Positions 33,181 through 41,349 of a stretch of DNA of 64,000 nucleotides are shown here, one piece after another. The notes under the pieces were generated by a model that did not search any database, was not told the DNA's origin, and was given only the letters and a program-made list of their open reading frames with translations. Position 1 is the first letter of the stretch. The number at the start of each line of letters is the position of its first letter. The stretch spans positions 62,001 through 126,000 of the forward strand of contig CBDFGE010000002.1 of the NCBI GenBank assembly GCA_965247055.1. The letters run 5' to 3'. The position numbers and the translations under genes are program-made. Origin of the DNA: CBDFGE01 sp965247055. Lineage in GTDB: Bacteria > Chloroflexota > Dehalococcoidia > Lucifugimonadales > JAGWBF01.

Positions 33181-34158
33181 ATGCGGTGGTCGCCGTTGAT
33201 CGTTGCGATGGCAGCCCTATTGCTAGTGGTTTCGGTCGCATGCGGCGGAGAGTCGAAGCCGACGCCCTCTCCCACGGCCACGTTTGTACCCAGTCCGACG
33301 CCCTCTCCCACGGCCACGTCCGCACCCAGCCCGACCCCCTCCTCGACTGTCACACCGGCACCAGTGGCAGTGGTAGTAAGGGAGATGAGCAGACTCGCAC
33401 CCGAGCAGGAGGCATGTCTTGCTGAGGCCATAGGGGAGCGGGCAGCAAGTGAAGTGTCAACCGGGCAGCGCCCGCCAACCTCCGACGAGCTTGATGCCTT
33501 TAATGGTTGTGTAATCGCAGCACCAGTGGCAGTGGAGGAGGGGAAGGAACTCACACCCGAGCAGGAGGCATGTCTTGTCGAGGCCATTGGAGAGCGGGCA
33601 GTACGTGAAGCGAAAACCGGGCAGCGCCCGCCAACCTCCGACGAGGTTGATGCCTTAGTTGGTTGTGGAATCATGGAGCCCAAGCCGGATTTCGATTTGT
33701 TGCCCGAGGCCTCAGCCCTCGCGGGACTTGGCACTGTCGCCTGGCCCAACAATTTCCAGGAGAGCTCGGCTTTGTTCGGGAGATTACCTTCAGAGATCGC
33801 TGGACACAGGATCAAGGCACGGTTCGAGCAAAGTGGCCTCGGCATTTTCTCAACCACATACGAAGAACCTAATAAAGTAATAATGCTGGTGACCGTCCAC
33901 GACCTCACCAAAGGGGCCTTCTTTCCGACCGATACCAACGCCGGTCAATTCGTCGCCCTCTATGCCCAGGGTGCAGACTGGGAGGTGTTGGCTACGGGAC
34001 GGGAGGGTGACCTCGCTTGGGTGCAGTGGAAGACCGGCGGCATATATACGATGCACTGGGGCAACGCTCCTAGCTCCATCGTATTCCAAGCAATGGCTAA
34101 CGATCTTAGGCTGCTCATGGCACTCGTCGAAGCTATGGTCTCGGCGGCCAGCGAATAG
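33181..34158 (+). CDS. Lipoprotein with Thr-Pro linker and duplicated 54-residue module
   Basis: The product has a lipoprotein signal (MRWSPLIVAMAALLLVVSVAC, lipobox VSVAC) and a Pro-Ser-Thr linker built on repeats of PSPTPSPTAT type. Two copies of a module follow, each with PEQEACL.EAIGERA and TGQRPPTSDE.DA, holding a Cys near the start and a Cys near the end. A C-terminal domain of about 160 residues has no motif I recognise. GGGAGG at 33161-33166 could serve TTG at 33175 or ATG at 33181. It lies wholly inside the IS-bracketed element as a passenger. Function is unknown; surface exposure is inferred. Confidence 0.75.
   Translation: MRWSPLIVAMAALLLVVSVACGGESKPTPSPTATFVPSPTPSPTATSAPSPTPSSTVTPAPVAVVVREMSRLAPEQEACLAEAIGERAASEVSTGQRPPTSDELDAFNGCVIAAPVAVEEGKELTPEQEACLVEAIGERAVREAKTGQRPPTSDEVDALVGCGIMEPKPDFDLLPEASALAGLGTVAWPNNFQESSALFGRLPSEIAGHRIKARFEQSGLGIFSTTYEEPNKVIMLVTVHDLTKGAFFPTDTNAGQFVALYAQGADWEVLATGREGDLAWVQWKTGGIYTMHWGNAPSSIVFQAMANDLRLLMALVEAMVSAASE
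33358..33681 (+). repeat. 162-base tandem duplication inside the passenger lipoprotein gene
   Basis: Two copies with a 162-base period (starts at 33358 and 33520) both open GCACCAGTGGCAGTGG and later share CCCGAGCAGGAGGCATGTCT. The two copies differ at scattered sites, so the duplication is not brand new. Confidence 0.85.
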
Positions 34159-34250
34159 CCCATCGTAGCGTCCAGAAAAAAGGTTTAACGGGGGATCGGT
34201 GCAATCAACACAACAGACAACAGAGAGGAGGTGGTTCCCAGGAAGAGCGT

Positions 34251-34292
34251 CGGTATCCTACGCAGGAGCGACGGTATCCTACGCAGGAGCGA
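34251..34292 (+). repeat. 21-base direct repeat, two copies
   Basis: Two adjacent perfect copies of a 21-base unit beginning CGGTATCCTACGCAGGAGCG lie between the lipoprotein stop and the right terminal repeat. They fall in a short frame starting at GTG 34231 after AGAGGAGG, coding 25 residues with GILRRSD twice. Confidence 0.85.
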
Positions 34293-34347
34293 CTGGACTC
34301 TCGCTTAATATCGCCCCAATGCTGTCCAACTGATGGGGTCCACCTCA

Positions 34348-35007
34348 ATGACAAGGGTCAAGATATGCGGGCTGGGAAAGGCTTCGGATGCACTGGCGGC
34401 CGCAGAAGCCGGCGCCGACTATATCGGCCTCGTCTTCATTCCCGGCAGGAGGCGCAGGGTCGATGATGAGACCGCCGTGCGCGTGGTGTCCGCTCTGCGG
34501 GAAGGCCGGGAGTCATCCCCGGTGGTGGTGGGGCTTTTCGCAGGCCAGCCCCCGGACGAGGTGGACAGGACCGTGCGGCGCTGTGGCCTGGATATGGTCC
34601 AGCTGTGTGGAGGCGAGTCCCTCGACTACTGTGCCCAATTGGAGGTGCCGGTGATCCGGGTGCACCACGTGGGGGACGGGCTTCCCGTGGAGGACGCGGT
34701 GGCCCAGCTTGCCCGTGAGGTCCTGCCCTTTATCGAGCGTGGGCATCTGGCGAACCTGGACCGCAAGGTTGGGACACAGGAGGGTGGCACGGGTCAGAGT
34801 TTCAACTGGGACATCTCCGAGGGACTGGCCGCACAGGGCCTCTCCTTCTTGATGGCGGGTGGACTCACTCCTGAAAATGTGGGGCGGGCCGTGCGCAAGG
34901 TCCGTCCGTGGGGTGTAGACGTGTCCAGCGGGGTGGAGATCGACGGAGCGAAAGATGCCGCAAAGATCAAGGCCTTTATCTCCGCCGTCCGGTCGGCTGA
35001 GGGCTGA
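34348..35007 (+). CDS. trpF: Phosphoribosylanthranilate isomerase
   Basis: This protein of about 219 residues catalyses the third specific step of tryptophan synthesis. It has TRVKICGLGKASDALAAAEA, GADYIGLVF, VGLFAGQPPDEV, MVQLCGGE, GTGQSFNWDI, FLMAGGLTPENV and GVDVSSGVE. The ATG at 34348 is the original start and is one copy of the element's target duplication. The element's terminal repeat also supplies an in-frame ATG at 34333, adding MGSTS. Neither has a clear ribosome-binding site, so expression after the insertion may be low or altered. Confidence 0.93.
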   Translation: MTRVKICGLGKASDALAAAEAGADYIGLVFIPGRRRRVDDETAVRVVSALREGRESSPVVVGLFAGQPPDEVDRTVRRCGLDMVQLCGGESLDYCAQLEVPVIRVHHVGDGLPVEDAVAQLAREVLPFIERGHLANLDRKVGTQEGGTGQSFNWDISEGLAAQGLSFLMAGGLTPENVGRAVRKVRPWGVDVSSGVEIDGAKDAAKIKAFISAVRSAEG

Positions 35008-35070
35008 GGACAGCTTCCGCGGCCTAACGATGGGGAGCGCCGGTACCGGGTGGCCAGAACTAGGAGGAGC

Positions 35071-36270
35071 ATGGTAGATATCAAAGCGTTGCCCGATCAT
35101 AGGGGCCGCTTCGGGGACTTCGGTGGCAGATTCGTCCCCGAGACCCTGATGGCTGCCCTGGAGGAGCTGGAGCGCGCCCACGGGGAGGCGAAGGAGGATG
35201 ACGCTTTCCTGGGGGAGCTGGAGCGCCTGTACTCTACCTACGCAGGCAGGCCCACCGCCCTCTATTTCGCCTCCAACCTGACCCGGCAGTGCGGCGGTGC
35301 CAAAATCTACCTGAAGCGGGAAGACCTGGCCCATACCGGCGCCCACAAGATAAACAATGCGCTGGGTCAGGCTCTGCTTGCACGGCGCATGGGGAAGCGG
35401 CGTATCATCGCCGAGACGGGTGCTGGGCAGCACGGCGTGGCGGCCGCCACGGTGTGCGCCATGATGGGCCTCGAGTGCATAGTCTATATGGGCTCCGAGG
35501 ACATGAAGCGGCAGTCCCCCAACGTGTTCAGGATGCGCCTTCTGGGCGCCGAGGTTCGGCGGGTGGAGTCGGGGAGCCGCACCCTGAAGGACGCCATTAA
35601 CGAAGCCATCAGAGACTGGGTCACCAACGTGGAGAGCACTCACTACCTGCTGGGGAGCGTCGTTGGACCCCACCCTTACCCCATGATGGTCCGGGACTTC
35701 CAGTCGGTGATCGGCCGGGAGGCGCGGAGCCAGATACTGGAGGCTGAAGGGCGCCTTCCGGACTATGTGGTGGCCTGCGTGGGGGGTGGCAGCAACGCCA
35801 TCGGAATTTTTTACCCCTTCATTGGGGATAGCAGTGTGAGGCTGGTGGGGGTCGAGGCGGGAGGAGAGGGTGTGGGAAACAGACACGCGGCCTCGCTGAG
35901 CGTCGGAAGGCCCGGCGTGCTGCACGGCTCCATGTCCTACCTGCTTCAGGATGAGCACGGGCAGGTGCTGGAGACCCACAGCATTTCTGCCGGGCTTGAC
36001 TACCCCGGCGTCGGGCCCGAGCACAGCTATCTGAAGGACACGGGAAGGGCCGAGTACCTGGCGGTGGGCGACCGGGAGGCCCTGGAGGGCTTCCACCTGC
36101 TCGCCCACACCGAGGGGATCATACCGGCCTTGGAGCCTGCCCACGCCATTTACCATGCTGCCAGGTTGGCCAGGGAGCTCACTCCCGACCAGCTGATCCT
36201 GGTATGCTTGAGCGGTCGAGGTGACAAGGACATACACGTGGTAGCCGAGGCCTGGGGAGTGGAGATTTAG
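35071..36270 (+). CDS. trpB: Tryptophan synthase beta subunit
   Basis: This TrpB1-type PLP enzyme of about 399 residues condenses indole with serine. It has GRFGDFGGRFVPETLM, the PLP lysine in KREDLAHTGAHKINNA, ETGAGQHGVAAATVCA, GSVVGPHPYP, the phosphate loop VGGGSNAIG and LSGRGDKD. ATG at 35071 follows AGGAGG closely; an upstream GTG at 35050 is also in frame. It lies 63 bases after trpF. No trpA follows; the next gene faces the other way. Confidence 0.95.
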   Translation: MVDIKALPDHRGRFGDFGGRFVPETLMAALEELERAHGEAKEDDAFLGELERLYSTYAGRPTALYFASNLTRQCGGAKIYLKREDLAHTGAHKINNALGQALLARRMGKRRIIAETGAGQHGVAAATVCAMMGLECIVYMGSEDMKRQSPNVFRMRLLGAEVRRVESGSRTLKDAINEAIRDWVTNVESTHYLLGSVVGPHPYPMMVRDFQSVIGREARSQILEAEGRLPDYVVACVGGGSNAIGIFYPFIGDSSVRLVGVEAGGEGVGNRHAASLSVGRPGVLHGSMSYLLQDEHGQVLETHSISAGLDYPGVGPEHSYLKDTGRAEYLAVGDREALEGFHLLAHTEGIIPALEPAHAIYHAARLARELTPDQLILVCLSGRGDKDIHVVAEAWGVEI

Positions 36271-36295
36271 TCGTGGTCTGCCCGGGCGCCCGTCG

Positions 36296-37135
36296 CTACT
36301 TGCTCTGCTCCCCCCATCGGGGGTAGGAGCCGAAGATACGTAACGTGGACACCTGGGCCCGGAGGGCCTCTATCGCCTCTTTCACCGTGGCGTCCTCTCG
36401 GTGTCCCTCGCAGTCGATAAGGAAGATGTACTGGCCCAGGGACCGTTTAGTGGGTCGGGATTCGACCTTGGCCAGGTTTATGTTCCGGCGTGCGAACTCC
36501 CCCATCACGCGGTAGAGAATGCCGGGCCTGTCTTCCTGAAAGGCGAAGCAGAGGGAGGTCTTGTCCCTCCCGGTGGGCGGGTGATCAGCGGTGGCCAGAA
36601 TGACGAAGCGGGTAGCGTTGGAGGCATTGTCCTGAATTCCCTGGGCCAGGACCTCCATACCGTGTAGCTCGGCGGCCCTTCTGGGGGAGATGGCCGCCCC
36701 TGGACCCGGGCTTCCCTTCAAATCCTCCACGGCCGCCACCGTGCTGAGGGATGCAACGAGCTGGGCCTTGGGAAAGCATCGTTCCAGGAACTCCCGGCAT
36801 TGTCCCAACGCCTGGGGGTGGGAGTAGACCGTCTGGATATTCGCGGCTCGGGTGCCTGGCAGTACCAGTAGGCAGTGCTCTATGGGCAGTACCAACTCCC
36901 GGCGTATGAGGAGCCGGCTCTCCTGGATCAGAATGTCCAGGGTGTGGGTCACCGAGCCTTCGAGGCTGTTTTCGATGGGCACCACCCCTTCCTCGACGAT
37001 CCCAGAGGCGACGGCGAGGGCCACGGCTGGGATGCTGGCGAAGGGTTCCAGGTTGCCCTCGGGGGTATGGAGGAGCGCTGCCTCCTCAGAAAAGGTGCCC
37101 TCGGGACCCAGGTACGCGATGCGGCCAGCCATCAC
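36296..37135 (-). CDS. pheA: Prephenate dehydratase with ACT domain
   Basis: This 279-residue enzyme makes phenylpyruvate for phenylalanine synthesis. The PDT domain has IAYLGPEGTFSEEAALL, GVVPIENSLEGSV, YSHPQALGQCREFL and the catalytic NATRFVIL. The ACT domain (about 200-279) has EDRPGILYRVMGEFARRNINLAKVESRPTK, the phenylalanine feedback site. No chorismate mutase domain is fused. Its start overlaps the stop of the upstream trkA-type gene (ATGA), so it sits at the end of a potassium-transport operon. Confidence 0.94.
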   Translation of the reverse strand: MMAGRIAYLGPEGTFSEEAALLHTPEGNLEPFASIPAVALAVASGIVEEGVVPIENSLEGSVTHTLDILIQESRLLIRRELVLPIEHCLLVLPGTRAANIQTVYSHPQALGQCREFLERCFPKAQLVASLSTVAAVEDLKGSPGPGAAISPRRAAELHGMEVLAQGIQDNASNATRFVILATADHPPTGRDKTSLCFAFQEDRPGILYRVMGEFARRNINLAKVESRPTKRSLGQYIFLIDCEGHREDATVKEAIEALRAQVSTLRIFGSYPRWGEQSK

Positions 37136-37794
37136 TCCAGCCCAGTAAGGGTCTCGTACAGGAGCCGCTCCTCGTCGGGGCTAGTCACGGCCACCACGTC
37201 GTCACCCGACTCCAGGAGTACCTCCTCCGAGGGCAGTACGGGACCGTGGCGCTTTGCCACTAGGGATATGAAGCTATTGGGAGGTAGCGCAATATCGCCT
37301 AGGGCCCTTCCGACCACGCTAGCGTCGGGCGGTATGCTGACTCGAACCATTATCATCCCCTCGCCCTTCAGGTTCATCAGGTGCACCAGGGCGTGTCCGG
37401 GAATCTCATCCTCGATGGCGGAAAGAATCATGTGGGTGCCGTTGATGGTGACGTCCACGTCCAGAAGCTTGAAAAGCGGCTCGTTGTGGGGGTCCCTCAG
37501 CAAGGCCATGGTCCTGGGGGCATGGAAATGGTGTTTCGCCAGCTGGCAGATAACGAGGTTGTCCTCGTCCCTGGCCGCAACGGCGATGACCAGGTCTGCC
37601 CGCGCGGCTCCCGCATCCTTGAGCACCTCGAGGTCGGTCCCGTCACCTTCCATGGCGATGCTACCCAGCTCAAGGCGCAGCGACTCGTGTCGTCGGGGGT
37701 CCTTCTCTATGGTCAGTACCTCGTGGCCCGTGGCACGCAGGATTCTGGTGAGCTGATGGCCCACTTTGCCACATCCCACGACTAAGACGTACAA
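37132..37794 (-). CDS. trkA: TrkA-type K+ uptake regulatory subunit (RCK, N and C domains)
   Basis: This 220-residue protein has a Rossmann TrkA-N domain (MYVLVVGCGKVGHQLTRIL, then IEKDPRRHESLRLELG, VEGDGT-like GDGTDLEVL) and a TrkA-C domain (about 135-220, VRVSIPPDASVVGRALGDIALP, SGDDVVAVTSP). Such proteins bind NAD(H) or nucleotides and gate the TrkH/KtrB channel encoded upstream. It is the third RCK-type gene in this operon. Confidence 0.9.
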   Translation of the reverse strand: MYVLVVGCGKVGHQLTRILRATGHEVLTIEKDPRRHESLRLELGSIAMEGDGTDLEVLKDAGAARADLVIAVAARDEDNLVICQLAKHHFHAPRTMALLRDPHNEPLFKLLDVDVTINGTHMILSAIEDEIPGHALVHLMNLKGEGMIMVRVSIPPDASVVGRALGDIALPPNSFISLVAKRHGPVLPSEEVLLESGDDVVAVTSPDEERLLYETLTGLE

Positions 37795-37816
37795 GGCCGT
37801 CGCACCTGGACAGGGT

Positions 37817-38230
37817 TCATGGGTTATCCTTGGACTCGTTCAGGGCCCTCTTGAGGGTGTCCAACACGATGAGGGAAGGACAGACAACGTTCAAACCCAA
37901 CCCCCTGTAGAACTCCTCGCGCTTAGGGTCGCTAATGAGACAGATTGCGTCTTTCACCCGGAATATGTTTTTTGCCAGCTGGGCCGCCATCACGTTCCGG
38001 TTGTCATCTTCGGAAAGAGCCAGAAACGCGTCTGCGCCGTCAATGCCCACGGTACGCAGGTCCTCTGTGAGGGAGTCGGAGGTGAGGACCACCTCGATAT
38101 TGGGTTGCTCGGCCAGCGCCGCCAGGCCGTCGGGGCTGGAGTCCATGACCGTGACGCTGTGACCTGCCTTTGCCAGGCCGGTGGCCAGGCGGGCGACCAG
38201 GTCGCCGTATCCCAGGATCAGGTGGCGCAT
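37817..38230 (-). CDS. TrkA-N domain protein (short RCK)
   Basis: The 137-residue product is a stand-alone NAD-binding RCK_N domain: LILGYGDLVARLATGLAKAGHSVTVMD, then SEDDNRNVMAAQLAKNIF. It lacks a TrkA-C domain. It may pair with the neighbouring full TrkA to make a heteromeric ring. It lies 22 bases before the next trkA gene and 3 bases after the UspA gene in the transcript. Confidence 0.83.
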   Translation of the reverse strand: MRHLILGYGDLVARLATGLAKAGHSVTVMDSSPDGLAALAEQPNIEVVLTSDSLTEDLRTVGIDGADAFLALSEDDNRNVMAAQLAKNIFRVKDAICLISDPKREEFYRGLGLNVVCPSLIVLDTLKRALNESKDNP

Positions 38231-38233
38231 GGC

Positions 38234-38680
38234 CTAGCTCCCGGCGAGGGAGAGTTTCCTGGTCTTCTCCCTCCACAGGACCACCGGGCAGGGAGCGTTT
38301 TCCAGGACGTAGGAGGTGGTTGATCCGAGAACGAACTGCCCAAACCGGCGCCTATAGTGTATCCCCAGTACTATGAGCTCCACACAGGCCTTCTGGGCCT
38401 CCTGGACGATGGCCGGGCCTGCTTGCCTGGCCTGAAGGTACTCCGCCTTTATACGGCACCTCTCTTCATGCCCCAGGGCCTCGAGTCTGTCCAAGATAGC
38501 CTCCGCCTGGGTTGGGTCCACTTCCACGTCCAGGGGTAGCTCCTGCTTCACCTCGATGACGTAAAGGGCATACAGATGGGCCTTGGTCTCCTTGGCTATT
38601 CTACATGCCAGACGGAAGGCCTCTTCCTCCGTGCTGTCCCCCTTTACGGGCACCAGGATTTTTTTAGCGTTCGGAGCCAT
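38234..38680 (-). CDS. Universal stress protein (UspA family)
   Basis: This protein of about 148 residues has the UspA fold: KKILVPVKGDSTEEEAFRLACRIAKE, ALYVIEV, the helical middle, and the ATP-binding end ELIVLGIHYRRRFGQFVLGSTTSYVLENAPCPVVLW, matching GxxxRxxxxxxxxGS..V. ATG at 38680 gives the usual family length; a longer in-frame start at 38728 adds a non-conserved stretch. USP domains often regulate K+ transporters, and here the gene lies inside a Trk operon. Confidence 0.86.
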   Translation of the reverse strand: MAPNAKKILVPVKGDSTEEEAFRLACRIAKETKAHLYALYVIEVKQELPLDVEVDPTQAEAILDRLEALGHEERCRIKAEYLQARQAGPAIVQEAQKACVELIVLGIHYRRRFGQFVLGSTTSYVLENAPCPVVLWREKTRKLSLAGS

Positions 38681-38773
38681 TACCCGGTTCTTCGTCCTCC
38701 CGTGGGGCTGAATTCGGCATGAGGCCATCCTGCGGTGGCGACCATGGCCCTTCCAGGGGACCGGCCATCAGTC

Positions 38774-39502
38774 CTAAACCTCATTTGGCGTGCCTCTGCC
38801 GGAATCCGATGTCCTCGGCCCTACCTCCGAGGGCACCTTCTTGTTGGAGTCATGTAGTCTCCCGACCTGCTCGCTGTTGCCCGCCACGATCAGCATATCC
38901 CCGGACCTTATCTCCTCGTCCTTCGAGGGTATCAGGAAGTATTCTCGACCCCGCCTGATGGCCAGGACCGCTACCCCGTATTTGTCCCTGGCGCCCCCCA
39001 GGCCCGCCTCCTCCAGGGTCTGCTTGATTACGTGCTCGGGAGGCCTTAGCTTGGTAACTCCGTAGTTAGGGGCCACCTCTATATAGTCCAGGACGCCGGG
39101 CTCGAAGCCCAGGTGGGCCAGCCTCCGGCCCATCTCCTGCTCGGGGTACACCACCCTGTCGGCCCCTATGCGTTCCAGGGCGTTGCCGTGGATCTCGCTG
39201 ATCGCCCGGGTCACAATGTAGGGGATTCCCAGGTCTTTGAGGAGCACCGTCACCAGTATGCTCGCCTGTACGTCCGAGCCTATGGCCACCACCGCAACGT
39301 CAAAGTTGGACACCCCCAACTCCTTGAGCACAGTCTCGTTGGTGGCGTCGGCCCTTACCGCATAGGTAGCGTGTCCCAACATTTCCTGCACCTGGTCATC
39401 CTGGAGGTCTATGGCCAGTACGTCGTGGCCCATCTGGTACAGCTCTTTGGCCACGCTGGAGCCAAACCTTCCCAACCCTATCACTACTACCTGTTTCCTC
39501 AT
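38774..39502 (-). CDS. TrkA/KtrA-type K+ channel regulatory subunit
   Basis: This 242-residue protein has an N-terminal RCK domain (QVVVIGLGRFGSSVAKELYQMGHDVLAID, YAVRADATNETVLKELG, VTRAISEIHGNALERIGADRVVYPE) and a C-terminal TrkA-C domain (about 140-220). The GxGRFGxxxA start is closest to KtrA/KtrC. It lies directly downstream of the membrane subunit and is the most likely direct gating partner. A 20-residue polar tail follows the domain. Confidence 0.9.
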   Translation of the reverse strand: MRKQVVVIGLGRFGSSVAKELYQMGHDVLAIDLQDDQVQEMLGHATYAVRADATNETVLKELGVSNFDVAVVAIGSDVQASILVTVLLKDLGIPYIVTRAISEIHGNALERIGADRVVYPEQEMGRRLAHLGFEPGVLDYIEVAPNYGVTKLRPPEHVIKQTLEEAGLGGARDKYGVAVLAIRRGREYFLIPSKDEEIRSGDMLIVAGNSEQVGRLHDSNKKVPSEVGPRTSDSGRGTPNEV

Positions 39503-39567
39503 ATTCCCCTCCGGTTTCCGGTGAGCCCGTGGACCGCACCGTCATGGGCCAAGACTTAGACCGGCGG

Positions 39568-41007
39568 TCAACCTATCTTAACTCTTTCCTGGATAAAACG
39601 GTATACTGTGGCCTCTTCCCTGGGGGCCAGGGCCAGGGCCATGGTCAGGGGTCCCAACCGGCCCAGGAACATGGTTATCATGAAGAGGGCCTTGCCCGCC
39701 AGGCTGAGCATGGGAGGCACACCCGTGGATAGCCCGGTGGTGCCGAAGGCTGATACGGTGTCGAAAAACAGGTTCAGGAATGGGATGTCCTTTCCCCTCT
39801 CGGTGAATGTAAGGGCCAGGGATATGGCGAAGATCATGGCCATGCCCAGGGCGGCCACTGTAAGGGCCCTGTGCACCTGGAAATGAGGCAGCTCCCTTCC
39901 GAAGGCCTCCGCCTGGAGCCTGCCCCTTATGGACGAGACGGCGGCGGCGATGATTACCGCCAGAGTCGCTACCTTGATTCCACCCGCCAGAGAACCCGCC
40001 GCCCCCCCTACGAACATCAGGAAGGGGTAGAACAGGTCGGTCAGCTCGGTGGTGGCGCTGAAGTCCAGCGTGGAGAGGCCCGCCGTCCTGCCGCTTATGG
40101 AGTGGAACACGGACTGGAAGACCTTCTGGAGTACCGAGGAGGTCCCCAGGGTTGCCTGGTTATCGTATTCGGCTATGAAGAACACCACCGCTCCCAGCGC
40201 CCACAGAAAGAGACTCGCCGTGAGCACCATCTTGGTATCCAGGGTCAGCCTGGAGAACCGCCTCTGGCGGAACAGGTCCACCAGCACAGTCCAGCTTATT
40301 CCCCCCATAATGATAAGTACCGCGACGAAACAGAGCAGGGGTGTATTGGTGAAGAAGTTCTCCAGGCTGTTGGCCCCGGGGAGTATAGAGAAGCCCGCGT
40401 TGTTGAAAGCGGACACCGAGAGAAACGCGGCCTGCCACAGGGCTTCACCGGCGGAGAACTCCCCCTGTAAGCGCCACCAGATGAGCACCGTACCCACCGC
40501 GTATATGCTAAGAACGATCAGCATGATGTTGCGCAAGACCGCGACCAGCCCACCCAGCCGGTCCACGCCCATGGTATCCCGCATCAGCATCCGCTCTGGC
40601 AGCGTAATCCTCTGCCCGATGACGATCAGGAAGAAGGTGGCGAGGGAGGTGAACCCAAGCCCTCCCACCAGCATGAGAGCGAAGATTACCGCTTTCCCGA
40701 AGGTACTCCAGTACGTAGCGGTGGTTACCACGGTATGGCCCGTGACCGTTACTGCGGACGTGGAGGTGAAGAAAGCGATCTCCGCAGGGGTGAAGCCCCC
40801 CTTGCTGTTGGACAGGGGAAGCATCAGAAGGAGGCCGCCAAGAACTATCAGGCCGCCAAAGCTGTAGAGCAGGATGAAGCCGGGCGTGAAGTGGCGGGCC
40901 GGGCGCCTGGTGGGAGTGCTCTTTACCAGCTCGGGCAGCACATCCCGCCGCCGGGGGCGGCGTACTATGCGCTCCTCGATCCTTCTGCGACCCCCGAGGG
41001 TCATCAC
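39568..41007 (-). CDS. trkH: TrkH/KtrB family K+ uptake membrane subunit
   Basis: This 479-residue membrane protein has four repeated helix-pore-helix units. Filter-like loops are visible at STSAVTVTGH, SVSAFNNAGFS, SISGRTAGLST and SAFGTTGLSTG. An Arg-rich cytoplasmic N-terminus (about 1-40) precedes the first helix. It is first in an operon with two full RCK proteins, a short RCK and a UspA protein. Length and loops are between TrkH and KtrB, so either name may apply. Confidence 0.92.
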   Translation of the reverse strand: MMTLGGRRRIEERIVRRPRRRDVLPELVKSTPTRRPARHFTPGFILLYSFGGLIVLGGLLLMLPLSNSKGGFTPAEIAFFTSTSAVTVTGHTVVTTATYWSTFGKAVIFALMLVGGLGFTSLATFFLIVIGQRITLPERMLMRDTMGVDRLGGLVAVLRNIMLIVLSIYAVGTVLIWWRLQGEFSAGEALWQAAFLSVSAFNNAGFSILPGANSLENFFTNTPLLCFVAVLIIMGGISWTVLVDLFRQRRFSRLTLDTKMVLTASLFLWALGAVVFFIAEYDNQATLGTSSVLQKVFQSVFHSISGRTAGLSTLDFSATTELTDLFYPFLMFVGGAAGSLAGGIKVATLAVIIAAAVSSIRGRLQAEAFGRELPHFQVHRALTVAALGMAMIFAISLALTFTERGKDIPFLNLFFDTVSAFGTTGLSTGVPPMLSLAGKALFMITMFLGRLGPLTMALALAPREEATVYRFIQERVKIG

Positions 41008-41290
41008 CGGCCCTCCGGGTGTGGACCGCCGAGTTTAGCCGCCCGCCCGGATCTCCCCGAGGAAATACCGGCACCTCCCTGGCATCGAGTCGCCCACAAG
41101 TATAACCCCAGGGATGGCAACAAGGAAAGCGGCGGCTCCGCGTAGGCCAATCTCTTGTCCTCCTCGCCTCCAGAGGAATCCGACATGAACCGATCGACCG
41201 TACTCAGTTATCAAATACGTGAACACAGCGATTCTGGTGCTGGAACGGACTAATAGCGGAGTTTTGGTCCATGAATGGATCCGAATAACC
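41008..41290. other. Intergenic region between trkH and a small protein gene
   Basis: This stretch separates the divergent trkH operon and the gene at 41350. A TATACT on the minus strand (41104-41099) could be a trkH -10, but its -35 is poor. The right third is clearly AT-richer than its surroundings. I see no gene in it. Confidence 0.4.
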
Positions 41291-41320
41291 TTGACAATAA
41301 TTAAAACCCTATGCTAAATT
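41291..41320 (+). promoter_or_regulatory. Promoter of the small Cys/His protein gene
   Basis: A perfect TTGACA (41291-41296) and an extended -10 TGC-TAAATT (41312-41320, hexamer spacing 18) lie 30 bases before the start at 41350. This is among the best-formed promoters in the window. Confidence 0.65.
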
Positions 41321-41349
41321 TTGAACCCACAGAAAGGGGTTATACACGA

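Larger units (their letters stand above)
32924..34347 (+). mobile_element. IS3-end-bracketed element carrying a lipoprotein gene
   Basis: The left end reads TGAGGTGGACCCC, a spacer, then CTGGACAG. The right end, reverse-complemented, reads TGAGGTGGACCCC, a spacer, then TTGGACAG. Both sides are flanked by ATG (32921-32923 and 34348-34350), a 3-base target duplication as expected of IS3-type insertion. Inside are about 75 bases resembling the 5' end of the IS3 element at 43871, a transposase C-terminal remnant (33019-33108), a lipoprotein gene and a small direct repeat. With orfA and most of orfB missing, it is non-autonomous; the related IS3 in this window might supply transposase. Confidence 0.78.

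Noticed and set aside
34513..36237. A long minus-strand reading frame (574 codons) across trpF and trpB
   Set aside because: It is antisense to two well-conserved genes, has His/Gly/Pro-rich nonsense-like composition and no family motif. High GC makes such shadow frames common.
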